From: an uncultured Prevotella sp.
GTDB taxonomy: Bacteria > Bacteroidota > Bacteroidia > Bacteroidales > Bacteroidaceae
Assembly (NCBI GenBank): GCA_900318395.1
Contig: ONKL01000014.1
Coordinates: 1 to 64,000, forward strand
DNA length: 64,000 nucleotides
Direction: 5' to 3'
In this document: piece by piece, positions 1-6,601 of the stretch
How the letters are laid out: each line of letters begins with the position of its first letter
How positions within the stretch are numbered: position 1 is the stretch's first letter
The notes under the pieces: generated by a model
Databases searched by the model: none
Told to the model about the DNA's origin: nothing
Seen by the model: the letters and a program-made list of their open reading frames with translations, nothing else
Made by a program: the position numbers and the translations under genes

Positions 1-20
1 CCATGGCGTTCGTAAGTCTT

Positions 21-50
21 TTACTTTTTTACCTTTTTACCTTTTTACAC
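21..50. repeat. short tandem repeat after the smalltalk gene
   Basis: About three copies of an 8-base unit (tttttacc on plus) directly follow the smalltalk stop codon on the minus strand. Similar arrays lie at several other gene junctions in this window. Confidence 0.7.
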
Positions 51-131
51 CATCGTGCCCCCTGCTGCGCCGAGGATGAGGGTGATGATGTAACTGATCA
101 CTTGAAGGATCGTCTTTACCGTCTTGTTCAT
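45..131 (-). CDS. smalltalk-type microprotein, 28 aa
   Basis: A 28-codon frame runs from an ATG at 131 to a TAA at 45. It starts MNKTVKTILQVISYIIT, continues as a hydrophobic helix and ends GAAGGTMV. The short lysine-containing start, single membrane-type helix and glycine-rich end match the Bacteroidetes family named smalltalk protein, which I recall from annotation. Members are usually found beside HU-related genes and an N-acetylmuramoyl-L-alanine amidase. An HU-like gene lies divergently at 813, which fits. The amidase would be beyond the left edge of the window. A promoter at 204-211 points at this gene. Function is unknown; membrane insertion is inferred from hydrophobicity only. Confidence 0.8.
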   Translation of the reverse strand: MNKTVKTILQVISYIITLILGAAGGTMV

Positions 132-203
132 AATTTTCAGATGTTTTAAATGGTGAATAATTAGGGTTATTTATGTGGTCAAAACCACCTCTCTATCTGC
201 CTA

Positions 204-211
204 CAAAGTTA
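204..211 (-). promoter_or_regulatory. Bacteroidetes -7 element for the smalltalk gene
   Basis: The minus strand reads TAACTTTG here, with a TTTG about 18 bases upstream near 231. Transcription would start near 198 and give a leader of about 65 bases, which contains a small hairpin at 175-188 (GTGGT, loop CAAA, ACCAC on plus). Confidence 0.6.
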
Positions 212-213
212 CA

Positions 214-252
214 AAAATAATCGAGAAAGCAAAATGTTTCCTCGATTATTTT
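214..252. repeat. 12-bp perfect inverted repeat
   Basis: AAAATAATCGAG (214-225) and CTCGATTATTTT (241-252) are exact inverted repeats with a 15-base spacer. They lie just upstream of the smalltalk -7 element and overlap its probable -33 region. This could be an operator or a terminator; the sequence does not decide. Confidence 0.6.
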
Positions 253-320
253 CTCACTAAATCCACTGTATTATAACTTCCGTCACAGAACCACCAAATC
301 GCTGAGAAAGTAGATAAGTA

Positions 321-498
321 GGAAAGTAGGAAAGTAGACATTAATACTTTCTAATATGATATTTTTAGATTATTAATAATAGTATTATAGTATTATATTC
401 TTCTTATTATTATTAATATAATAAATATATAAAACTTATACTTATAATGTCCGTTTTATGGCTTCTGAAATACCTTCATGTCTACTTTCCTACTTTCC
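321..498. repeat. 21-bp perfect inverted repeat flanking a 136-bp AT-rich spacer
   Basis: 321-341 and 478-498 are perfect inverted repeats built from 8-base units of the type GGAAAGTA. The spacer is almost pure A/T and has no convincing coding frame. The arrangement resembles a miniature transposable element or a long-range RNA stem. No flanking target duplication was found by eye. Confidence 0.7.
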
Positions 499-519
499 TC
501 ATTTCCTACTTCAAGCCGT

Positions 520-580
520 CAATAACCCACCCTTATTGCGCAATAACCCTGCCTTATTGAGCGATAAGGAGGGGTTATTG
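520..580. repeat. nested palindromes
   Basis: CAATAACCC (520-528) and GGGTTATTG (572-580) form an outer stem. Inside are the perfect palindrome TTATTGCGCAATAA (533-546) and a second palindrome CCTTAT-tgagcg-ATAAGG (552-569). The result would be a cruciform or two-lobed RNA hairpin directly upstream of the HU-like gene 1 promoter. Confidence 0.65.
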
Positions 581-618
581 AATATTTCAAGAAAAACTTT
601 AAAATATTTGCCTAAAAG

Positions 619-650
619 TTTGGATATATGGAAATTATTTTGTACCTTTG
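619..650 (+). promoter_or_regulatory. promoter of HU-like gene 1
   Basis: TTTG (619-622), a 20-base spacer and TACCTTTG (643-650) match the Bacteroidetes promoter consensus. Transcription would start near 656, about 155 bases before the HU-like start codon. Confidence 0.8.
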
Positions 651-812
651 CAATGAATTAGGAAATTCATTGCGACTATCGGCTGCGGTTCGGAAAAGCC
701 TGAGTAAACTCACTTTTCGCTCACCTTGCACGATAGTTGCACCAAGGCGGGAAGGAGGCCACCCGATGTAGTTTGGCCTTAATAATTTAATACCATTAAA
801 AAAGTTACAATT
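651..812 (+). promoter_or_regulatory. structured 5' leader of HU-like gene 1
   Basis: Three successive stems are visible. CAATGAATT/AATTCATTG (651-659 with 664-672) overlaps the transcription start. GCGACTATCG/CGATAGTTGC (672-681 with 731-740) closes a domain that contains GAAAAG/CTTTTC (693-698 with 713-718) and a small GAG/CTC hairpin. AGGCCA/TGGCCT (756-761 with 774-779) presents a 12-base loop CCCGATGTAGTT. The third stem-loop and the following TTTAATACCAT (786-796) recur before HU-like gene 2 at 63114-63156 with compensatory stem changes. A GGAGG (754-758) precedes the AUG-UAG of the loop, which is unusual where Shine-Dalgarno sequences are rare. I infer a cis-regulatory RNA; the ligand or partner is unknown. 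Confidence 0.65.
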
Positions 813-1355
813 ATGATTGAACTGTATCTTTCAAAGGTGACCGAGAGTTCGGAGACCGAGCAGGCGGGTAAGCTGTATGCCCGCGTGAGTTACAAGGAGA
901 CCATGGGCATCCATGAGATGGCCGAGCACATGGCTCATCACAACACGGCTTTCTCAGAGGGGCTGATCGTCGGTGTGCTGACTGACTTCGTGAAGTGTGT
1001 GCGCGAGATGGTGCTCAGCGGCAACACCGTGAAGGTGGGCAACCTGGCTATCTTCAAGGCTACCGTTGAGGCTAACGGACTGGAGACGCTCTACGACGCT
1101 GAGCAGGACAAGGTGGCTCAGGCCACGATGGGAACGCTGGCAGAGGGCGCGAAGACGGGTCCTGCCGTGAAGGTGATCAAGCTGCTGGCTCAGTCGACGG
1201 GCGACTTCACCCGTGAGGAGCTGAAGAAGGACGTGAAGTTCAGCTGGACTGACAAGACCAAGGCTGAGATTGCTGCTGCCAAGGGTGAGTCGACCAGCGG
1301 CGGTGCTTCAAGTGGCTCGAATGACTCGGGTGACGGGCCGACGAATGAGCCTTAA
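813..1355 (+). CDS. HU/IHF-related DNA-binding protein, 180 aa
   Basis: This looks like the Bacteroidetes HU-related family (histone-like DNA-binding protein, putative). A short N-terminal extension is followed by an alpha-helical part with the typical IHEMAEHM segment near residue 33. The beta-arm region follows at about 72-135, where VKVGNLAIFKATVEA occupies the HU saddle position. A low-complexity serine/glycine tail ends in SNDSGDGPTNEP. The ATG at 813 follows an AT-rich stretch and has no Shine-Dalgarno. The gene diverges from the smalltalk gene and sits behind a folded leader. The same tail ends the second HU-like protein at 63174. Non-specific DNA binding is inferred from the fold, not shown. 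Confidence 0.8.
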   Translation: MIELYLSKVTESSETEQAGKLYARVSYKETMGIHEMAEHMAHHNTAFSEGLIVGVLTDFVKCVREMVLSGNTVKVGNLAIFKATVEANGLETLYDAEQDKVAQATMGTLAEGAKTGPAVKVIKLLAQSTGDFTREELKKDVKFSWTDKTKAEIAAAKGESTSGGASSGSNDSGDGPTNEP

Positions 1356-1386
1356 ACTGCTTGCTGGGGTCAGGCCCTGCTCACTG

Positions 1387-1438
1387 GGGTCAGGCCCCAA
1401 AGTAAAGTCGCAGGCGACTGTACTTTGGCGCCAGACCC
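1387..1438. repeat. REP-like 52-base imperfect palindrome, copy 1
   Basis: The element reads GGGTCAGGCCCCAAAGTA, then AGTCGC-AG-GCGACT, then TACTTTGGCGCCAGACCC. The outer arms differ from perfect complementarity at two positions. An inverted copy is at 62941-62992. GGGTCAGGCCCC-type palindromes are typical of dispersed REP-like elements. A partial extra copy of the GGGGTCAGGCCC arm lies at 1366-1377. Confidence 0.8.
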
Positions 1439-1508
1439 GGGGGCTGCGCTTTGGAGCCAGACTCGGGGGCTGCGCTTTGGGACATGACCCGGGGGCTGCG
1501 CTTTGAGA
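1431..1508. repeat. three tandem 26-bp units
   Basis: GGGGGCTGCGCTTTG occurs at 1439-1453, 1465-1479 and 1491-1505, an exact 26-base period. The linkers vary slightly (CCAGACCC, CCAGACTC, CATGACCC). The array overlaps the right arm of the REP-like palindrome. Confidence 0.85.
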
Positions 1509-1512
1509 GAGA

Positions 1513-1549
1513 GGGGGGCTGGCTTCGCATGGGGCGGGGCTGGCCCCCT
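1513..1549 (+). terminator. terminator of HU-like gene 1
   Basis: A G-rich arm (ggggggctggc) and a C-rich arm (gctggccccc) form a GC-rich hairpin followed by ctactctgtttttt. A near-identical hairpin follows HU-like gene 2 at 63621-63656. Confidence 0.7.
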
Positions 1550-1589
1550 ACTCTGTTTTTTGTGGGGAAAAGAAAAAAGTTGGGTTTGC

Positions 1590-1620
1590 TTTGCTGATTG
1601 GAAAATTATGATTACCTTTG
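1590..1620 (+). promoter_or_regulatory. promoter of azlCD
   Basis: TTTG (1590-1593), 19 bases, then TACCTTTG (1613-1620). The short leader contains the small inverted repeat ATCAG-atctg-CTGAT (1628-1642). Confidence 0.75.
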
Positions 1621-1654
1621 CACCCCAAATCAGATCTGCTGATCGTTACTGAAT

Positions 1655-2380
1655 ATGACTAAGACGACATTACGAAAGGATATCATCGACGGACTGCGCG
1701 TAGGTTTTCCCATCGCGATGGGCTACTTTGCCGTGGCCTTCTCGCTGGGCATCATCGCCGTCCAGGCGGGGCTGACGGCTCCGCTGGGATTCCTGAGCAG
1801 CTTCTTCACAAGGGCTTCTGCAGGTGAATACGGCACTTACACGCTGGTGGCGATTGAGGCGGCCTATGCCGAGGTGGTGGTCATGTGCCTGGTGGTCAAC
1901 CTGCGCTACATGCTGATGAGTGCGGCCCTCTCGCAGAAGATTGCTCCTGGCACTTCGTGGTTCCACCGGCTGATGATGGCTTTCTGCATTACCGACGAGG
2001 TGTTTGGCGTCTCCGTGGCCCATCCTGGCTATACGCCGCCGGCCTACACCTACTCTGCCGCGCTGATTTCCACCCTGTTCTGGGCGTCGGGATGTGCGAT
2101 GGGCATCATGGCTGGCGGTCTGCTGCCCCAGTCGATGGTCACCGCCCTGAGCATGTCGCTCTACGGCATGTTCCTGGCCATCATCATCCCTCAGGCCCGT
2201 AACGACCATCATGTGCTCTACGCTGTGATAGCGAGCTTCGTGCTGAGCGGCCTGTTTGCCGTGCTGCCCGTTGTGAGCCAGCTGAGCAGCGGTATGCGCA
2301 CGGTGGTGCTCACGATCCTCATTTCCGCCGTTGCGGCCTGGCTTAAACCTATCAAAGTAGAATCGGATGGAAAATCATAG
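1655..2380 (+). CDS. azlC: AzlC-family branched-chain amino acid permease subunit
   Basis: This 241-residue membrane protein starts MTKTTLRKDIIDGLRVGFPI. It carries the AzlC opening GFPIAMGYFAVAFSLGIIA and the conserved charged segment YAEVVVMCLVVNLRYMLMSA near residues 69-89. About seven hydrophobic segments follow. AzlC and AzlD together form an inner-membrane exporter linked in other bacteria to branched-chain amino acid efflux; the substrate here is not shown. It overlaps azlD by 14 bases, so the two are probably translationally coupled. Length is normal for the family. Confidence 0.9.
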   Translation: MTKTTLRKDIIDGLRVGFPIAMGYFAVAFSLGIIAVQAGLTAPLGFLSSFFTRASAGEYGTYTLVAIEAAYAEVVVMCLVVNLRYMLMSAALSQKIAPGTSWFHRLMMAFCITDEVFGVSVAHPGYTPPAYTYSAALISTLFWASGCAMGIMAGGLLPQSMVTALSMSLYGMFLAIIIPQARNDHHVLYAVIASFVLSGLFAVLPVVSQLSSGMRTVVLTILISAVAAWLKPIKVESDGKS

Positions 2381-2663
2381 CATCATCATCTATATCCTGC
2401 TGGCCGTCATCGTGACGAACCTGATCCGTGTGACGCCGATGTTCTTCATCAAAGGGCAGATACAGAACCGCTTCGTGCGCAGTTTCCTCTATTATGTGCC
2501 TTACGTGACGCTGGCTGTGATGACGTTCCCCGACATGATTCTGACGACGACTTCACCGCTCCCGGGCATACTGGCCCTCGTGGCTGGCATCGTGGCCGCA
2601 TGGAAGCGCTTAGGGCTCTTCCCCGTAGCGGCCATCTGCTGTATCATTGCCTATATCTGCTGA
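2367..2663 (+). CDS. azlD: AzlD-family branched-chain amino acid transport subunit
   Basis: This is a 98-residue protein with three or four hydrophobic segments and the family segment TNLIRVTPMFFIKGQIQNRF followed by FLYYVPYVTLAVMTFPDM. It is the small partner of AzlC, starting 14 bases inside the azlC end. It stops at the TGA 2661-2663 after IIAYIC, precisely where similarity to an unrelated phosphatase begins. The last residues may therefore have been set by a deletion junction. The protein is close to the usual length and is probably functional. Confidence 0.85.
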   Translation: MENHSIIIYILLAVIVTNLIRVTPMFFIKGQIQNRFVRSFLYYVPYVTLAVMTFPDMILTTTSPLPGILALVAGIVAAWKRLGLFPVAAICCIIAYIC

Positions 2664-3021
2664 CGCGCCGCTGCTCATCGGGGATGGTGTCGGCGAACTG
2701 CCCTGCGACGCTAACATACCCGTAGGCTTCAACACCGAATGGGAATACACGCTGCAGGAGGCACAAATCTACTCAGGCACCACTATCCTGCTCTTCACCG
2801 ACGGACTGACCGAGGCCATGAACATCAATAATGAGCAGTTCCAGATGGACCGTATCAACGAGGTAGCCAATAAGGCCCTCGCACAGCAGCGAATAGAGCC
2901 GCGAGAACTCATCGAACAGATGACCGAGGCCGTTCACCAGTTCGTGGGCGATGCCGAGCAGAGCGACGACCTGACGATGATGGGCATTCAATTTATCAAG
3001 AAGACAGAACCATCAGCTTAA
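2647..3021 (+). pseudogene. 3' remnant of a SpoIIE/PP2C-type phosphatase gene
   Basis: The frame encodes the C-terminal half of a PP2C-like phosphatase domain of the SpoIIE/RsbU type. It has PLLIGDGVGELP, the signature LLFTDGLTEAMN and the late acidic motif SDDLTMMGI. Intact family members need a longer N-terminal part of the domain, with the first metal-binding aspartates, and usually a sensor domain; both are missing. Similarity starts right after the azlD stop, so a deletion probably fused the two. An ATG inside azlD is in frame, but a 124-residue half-domain would not be expected to be active. Confidence 0.75.
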
Positions 3022-3044
3022 AAAAGAACAAACGAGCTTATATA

Positions 3045-3296
3045 AAGAGGAAAGGGGAAACCAGAACAGTTTCCCCTTACCTTTTAGCGAGATAACCTAT
3101 TTCCCATAGTCTGACTCGCTCGGAAACGGGCCTCTGCCCTTTCACAGACTATGTGTATGCCGGTGTAAGTTCAAATGACGACATTGCGGACGCCCAGCAA
3201 ATCCGGCTGCTTCGCTCCAGCCTCCTTATATGGTATATACTGAGAAAAATCGATTGCCTAATTATCTTGTTGTTAGAATTTTTGCAAAGGGTTATC
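3045..3296 (-). ncRNA. probable structured non-coding RNA, about 250 nt (6S-like layout)
   Basis: A -7 element (TATATTTG on minus, 3302-3309) is followed by a predicted start near 3296. GATAACC at the 5' end pairs with GGTTATC near the 3' end, closing the molecule. Inside is a long rod: CATAGTCTG (3145-3153) pairs with CAGACTATG (3105-3113), with GAAAGGGC/GCCC-g-TTTC in its upper part. A GGCTG/CAGCC hairpin lies nearer the 5' end. The RNA ends in AAGGGGAAAC-tgttctg-GTTTCCCCTT followed by TCCTCTTTAT. No frame across it looks coding. The closing stem plus long hairpin resembles 6S RNA, but I recognise no diagnostic sequence. Confidence 0.5.
3052..3078 (-). terminator. hairpin terminating the minus-strand ncRNA
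   Basis: AAGGGGAAAC (3052-3061) and GTTTCCCCTT (3069-3078) are perfectly complementary with a 7-base loop. A pyrimidine-rich tract follows on the minus strand. It also lies 31 bases after the phosphatase remnant on plus. Confidence 0.7.
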
Positions 3297-3301
3297 GTGT
3301 G

Positions 3302-3309
3302 CAAATATA
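3302..3309 (-). promoter_or_regulatory. -7 element for the ncRNA
   Basis: TATATTTG on the minus strand matches TAnnTTTG. I see no clear TTTG 19-21 bases upstream, so the call rests on the -7 element and the structured RNA that follows. Confidence 0.45.
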
Positions 3310-3332
3310 AGTAAAAAAATGATAAGTGGTAC

Positions 3333-3356
3333 ACTCTTTAACATTTATTAAAGAGT
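3333..3356 (-). terminator. hairpin at the tilS 3' end
   Basis: ACTCTTTAA (3333-3341) and TTAAAGAGT (3348-3356) are perfect inverted repeats around a 6-base loop. They overlap the last codons of tilS. There is no strong U-tract, so terminator function is uncertain. Confidence 0.45.
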
Positions 3357-4679
3357 CTTTGCAACCGTTATGCGTAAAATCGAGGATGTCGTATTCTTGA
3401 CCCTATAGCGATTGTCGGTTCTGAGGCCTACAAGCCATAAGATGTCGCCTTTGGCATCGGTAACGACCAATTGGCGTCGCTTTTCCAACAGAGAAAGCTT
3501 CTGATCGGTGAGGAAATCGCTGACCAGACGATGCCCTTCCATGCCGAAAGGACAGAAGCGGTCGCCTGTCTGTACCGGACGGATGGTCAATGGGTATTGA
3601 ATGTTTGCTAAATCAATCGTTGCACATAACGCTGAGTTTGAGATGGATATAGTATCAGAATGTTCGAACGAAAAGCGCATATCTTCGGTATAGCGGTAGT
3701 GCCCTTCCTCGGGTATTTTCATCGTTTTCATCGGTGCCTTCAGAGGCTCCAGGATGAGCTGGCTGCGGTCGATGAGCAACGTGTGGGAAGCGGAGGTGAA
3801 CTCCCTACCCGATTCTCCGTTGAGATGGGCAAAAATCTGTTCGGTCTGCGCCGAATTGAAGCCGTAAGGCGACATCCATTCATGGAGGAACGCCTCGGGC
3901 GACGGCTGCTCTTGTAGGCTCTTGACAGATACTGCCTGCGCATCGCTTCCTTCGCGACGTTCTACCAAGGAGTCGAGCTGAGACCGAAGCGATGTGTTAA
4001 ATATTTTCTCTGCCTGCTGCAGATAATTTGCGGTTTTATCGATATTTTCGGCTACATTCGGGTTGATTTCGCGTAATAGAGGCAGTACGCGCAGGCGAAT
4101 CTTATTACGTACGACATCATCGACGAGGTTTGTAGAATCAACGACATAGTGCTGCCCGATATGACGGAGATAATCCTCAATCTCCTGGCGACTCAGACAG
4201 AGCAAAGGACGAACCACCTGACCGTTTCGGGGACGGATGCCCGTCAGTCCGTGGATGCCAGCCCCCCGGATGAGGTTCATCAGCAACGTCTCGACGGCAT
4301 CGTCGCGATGATGCGCCACGCAGACGGCTGACGCTCCGATATCCTGACACAACTGACGAAAATAGCCGTAACGGAAATCGCGCGCAGCCATTTCAATACT
4401 TACTTGATGTAAAGCAGCATATTCGGCTGTGTCAAAATGAATTAAGTGTAACGGGACGTTCTGATCCTTGCAGAGAGATTTCACGAATTCCTCATCGCGC
4501 TGGCTCTCTTCACCACGTAAATGAAAGTTACAATGTGCTGCCTCTATACGATAGCCCAGTTGCTTCAAAATGAGCAATAATGCCACACTATCTGCCCCAC
4601 CGCTAAGGGCTACGATATGGAGCCCGTCGCGCGACAGAAGCTGGTGCTTCGCGATGAAATCGGCAACTTTACTTTTCAC
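3348..4679 (-). CDS. tilS: tRNA(Ile)-lysidine synthetase
   Basis: The 443-residue protein modifies the wobble C of the tRNA-Ile CAU anticodon to lysidine using ATP and lysine. The PP-loop SGGADS is at residues 26-31, followed by the N-type ATP pyrophosphatase core (AAHCNFHLRGEESQRDE, HHRDDAVETLLMNLIRGAG). The C-terminal substrate-binding region includes RPVQTGDRFCPFGM and the terminal TilS-type domain. The start is GTG at 4679, inside a short tandem repeat lying between this gene and the upstream methyltransferase stop codon 17 bases away. Both genes are probably co-transcribed. Confidence 0.93.
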   Translation of the reverse strand: MKSKVADFIAKHQLLSRDGLHIVALSGGADSVALLLILKQLGYRIEAAHCNFHLRGEESQRDEEFVKSLCKDQNVPLHLIHFDTAEYAALHQVSIEMAARDFRYGYFRQLCQDIGASAVCVAHHRDDAVETLLMNLIRGAGIHGLTGIRPRNGQVVRPLLCLSRQEIEDYLRHIGQHYVVDSTNLVDDVVRNKIRLRVLPLLREINPNVAENIDKTANYLQQAEKIFNTSLRSQLDSLVERREGSDAQAVSVKSLQEQPSPEAFLHEWMSPYGFNSAQTEQIFAHLNGESGREFTSASHTLLIDRSQLILEPLKAPMKTMKIPEEGHYRYTEDMRFSFEHSDTISISNSALCATIDLANIQYPLTIRPVQTGDRFCPFGMEGHRLVSDFLTDQKLSLLEKRRQLVVTDAKGDILWLVGLRTDNRYRVKNTTSSILRITVAKTL

Positions 4680-4702
4680 TTTTCACCTTTCACTTTTCAC
4701 TC
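4668..4702. repeat. short tandem repeat spanning the tilS start
   Basis: On minus, units of the type GTGAAAA are repeated four to five times with slight variation. They span the stop of the methyltransferase gene and the GTG start of tilS, so a change in copy number would alter the tilS translation start. Confidence 0.7.
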
Positions 4703-5869
4703 CACATAAAGCACAAGCCCCTTGAGATATTCGCCCTCGGGATGATAGATGTTGATGGGGTGGTCGGCAGGCTGATGCAACTGGTGGAGGATGCGGACCT
4801 TACGACCTGCCAGGGCGGCAGCAGTAAAGACGGCATTGCGGAAATGATCCTTCGTGACGACCTGCGAACAACTGAAGGTGAAGAGAATCCCACCAGGCTG
4901 TATCTTCTGGAACGCCTTGTTGTTCAGGCGGGTATAGCCTTTGAGCGCATTATGGAGTGCCCCACGGTGCTTGGCAAAGGCAGGCGGATCGAGAATAATC
5001 AGGTCATACTGGTCGCCAGCCTGCTCAAGGAACTTGAAGGCATCCTCGCAGAAAGCCTGATGACGCTTGTCGCCAGGGAAGTTGAGCTCTACGTTGCGGT
5101 TGGTGAGTTCGATGGCCTTGGCACTACTGTCGACAGAGTGCACCAGCTGAGCCCCTCCGCGCATGGCATAGAATGAGAAGCCGCCGGTATAGCAGAACAT
5201 ATTGAGCACACGCTTGCCACGGGCAAAACGCTCAAGCAGCGAACGGTTCTCGCGCTGGTCGACGAAGAAGCCAGTCTTCTGACCGCGCAGCCAGTCGACA
5301 TAGAACTTCAGCCCGTTCTCGAGGGCTATATTATCGTCGCTTCCACCGTAGATGAAGCCATTCTCCATATCGTCCATGAAGGGTAAGGTCGTCTCGCTCT
5401 TATAATAGACATTCTCCAGGCGGGTGCCCATCACTCGGACGAGTTGCTCAGCAATCTCCTTGCGACAGAGGTGCATGCCGATGCTGTGAGCCTGCATGAC
5501 CGCCGTCTTGCCATAGACATCGATGATGAGCCCCGGCAGCAGGTCGCCCTCACCATGAACGAGTCGGTAGGTGTTGTTGTCGGGATTGTCGGCAATACCG
5601 ATGGATTGGCGCATCTTTAATGCCGATGTGAGTCGCGAGGCCCAGAAATCGGCATCGATGGGCACATCGTGGAAGGACAGCACGCGCACAGCGATGGAAC
5701 CTGCCTGATAATGACCAACTGCGATGAAATCGCCCTGACTGTTGAGTACTCGGACGGTCTCGCCCTCCTCTAAGTTCTTGTCCATCTGCTGGATAGCCCC
5801 TGAGAACACCCATGGGTGGAAGCGCAGCAGACTCTCTTCCTTGCCTCGTTTAAGATATATCTTCTTCAT
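4697..5869 (-). CDS. rlmI: RlmI-like 23S rRNA (cytosine-C5) methyltransferase
   Basis: 390 residues from the ATG at 5869 (MKKIYLKRGKEESLLRFHPW). The N-terminal PUA-type RNA-binding domain (about 1-85) includes HPWVFSGAI. A central linker is followed by a Rossmann SAM-binding domain with motif I MFCYTGGFSFYAMRGGA, the DPP motif ILDPPAFAKH and the cysteine motif FTFSCSQVV. By family it methylates a cytosine of 23S rRNA on C5; the exact position is inferred. The start overlaps the end of the exonuclease gene by 20 bases. A longer start 10 codons upstream is possible but less likely, because the MKKIYL start aligns with the family. Confidence 0.88.
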   Translation of the reverse strand: MKKIYLKRGKEESLLRFHPWVFSGAIQQMDKNLEEGETVRVLNSQGDFIAVGHYQAGSIAVRVLSFHDVPIDADFWASRLTSALKMRQSIGIADNPDNNTYRLVHGEGDLLPGLIIDVYGKTAVMQAHSIGMHLCRKEIAEQLVRVMGTRLENVYYKSETTLPFMDDMENGFIYGGSDDNIALENGLKFYVDWLRGQKTGFFVDQRENRSLLERFARGKRVLNMFCYTGGFSFYAMRGGAQLVHSVDSSAKAIELTNRNVELNFPGDKRHQAFCEDAFKFLEQAGDQYDLIILDPPAFAKHRGALHNALKGYTRLNNKAFQKIQPGGILFTFSCSQVVTKDHFRNAVFTAAALAGRKVRILHQLHQPADHPINIYHPEGEYLKGLVLYVE

Positions 5870-6506
5870 GATTAGAAGGTTTCGTTTCTTCTGGAACAAT
5901 CTCGAGCTGATAATCGCCCGTCTCGCTCAGACGGACCAGCTCGTCGTAAATGACCACACAAGCCCAGGCGTCGATGGCGGCATAGTTCTTCTGACTTGAC
6001 TTCAGCACGTCGCGCTCCCAGTTGGATAGGCGCTCGGTCTTGCTGATGCGCTCATGGAACAGGTTCGCATAGATCTTCACCAGACTCTGGTCTTCGATGC
6101 CTATGGCCTTCACCATGTCCTGCAGGTCGATGAAACCAGCAGGTTCGAACGTTCCCAGCTCTTTCAGCGAGAGGATATCGTTTCGCCAAGCGAGTCCGAC
6201 CTTCTTGATGGAAGTGGTTTCGAGCAGACGGATGATATCGGGGGTCAGTCCCGTATGGTTCAGACGGAAAAGGAAGCAGCAGTCGTGGGTGGCCACCTGC
6301 AGCAGGGAGCACTTGTAATGCGTTCCTTTCGAGAAGGCCGGGCGAGTCTCGGTGTCGAATCCCAACACATCCTGTGTAAGCAGATAATCGACACATCGCC
6401 CTGCCTCTTCCTTGGAAACTACAACCACGATCTTACCGGGGTAAGTTACCTTTGGTAAGTCGTTCAAAGCCTCCTTTTTTAACTTATTATATATTAACTT
6501 TTTCAT
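5850..6506 (-). CDS. DEDDy-type 3'-5' exonuclease (RNase D-like)
   Basis: 218 residues from ATG 6506. The exonuclease motifs are visible: GFDTETRP (first D and E), GLAWRNDILSLKEL (second D region) and YAAIDAWACVVIYDEL (Y and last D of motif III). It contains only the catalytic domain, without HRDC, as in the short 3'-5' exonucleases of Bacteroidetes. It degrades single-stranded nucleic acid ends by family inference; the substrate is unknown. It opens the minus operon exonuclease-rlmI-tilS and diverges from ftsK. The -7 element is only 9 bases upstream of the ATG, so the mRNA has almost no leader. A TTG start four codons upstream is possible but would overlap that promoter region. Confidence 0.85.
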   Translation of the reverse strand: MKKLIYNKLKKEALNDLPKVTYPGKIVVVVSKEEAGRCVDYLLTQDVLGFDTETRPAFSKGTHYKCSLLQVATHDCCFLFRLNHTGLTPDIIRLLETTSIKKVGLAWRNDILSLKELGTFEPAGFIDLQDMVKAIGIEDQSLVKIYANLFHERISKTERLSNWERDVLKSSQKNYAAIDAWACVVIYDELVRLSETGDYQLEIVPEETKPSNHEEDIS

Positions 6507-6515
6507 TTCTGTGTG

Positions 6516-6523
6516 CAAAATTA
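6516..6523 (-). promoter_or_regulatory. -7 element of the exonuclease-rlmI-tilS operon
   Basis: Minus strand TAATTTTG, nine bases before the start codon. Confidence 0.6.
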
Positions 6524-6566
6524 CAAAAAAAACTGCGATTTATGATGAAATCTGAATTTTTTAAGC

Positions 6567-6574
6567 TACTTTTG
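6567..6574 (+). promoter_or_regulatory. -7 element of ftsK
   Basis: TACTTTTG lies 27 bases before the ftsK ATG. The -33 TTTG is weak. Confidence 0.55.
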
Positions 6575-6601
6575 CATCAAAATTATGCAAACGACATCAA
6601 T

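Noticed and set aside
1..44. Start of an amidase gene on minus at the left edge
   Set aside because: Only 44 bases are available and no start codon or family residues can be confirmed.
458..661. 67-codon plus frame before HU-like gene 1
   Set aside because: It runs through nested palindromes and the HU promoter, has no promoter of its own, and its composition follows the repeats.
3045..3296. Identity as tmRNA, RNase P RNA or SRP RNA
   Set aside because: The diagnostic blocks of each (tmRNA TpsiC arm, RNase P core, SRP GGAA tetraloop with its asymmetric loop) are not seen.
3120..3334. Frames across the region between the phosphatase remnant and tilS
   Set aside because: No start, promoter or family features fit; the RNA-structure explanation accounts for the region better.
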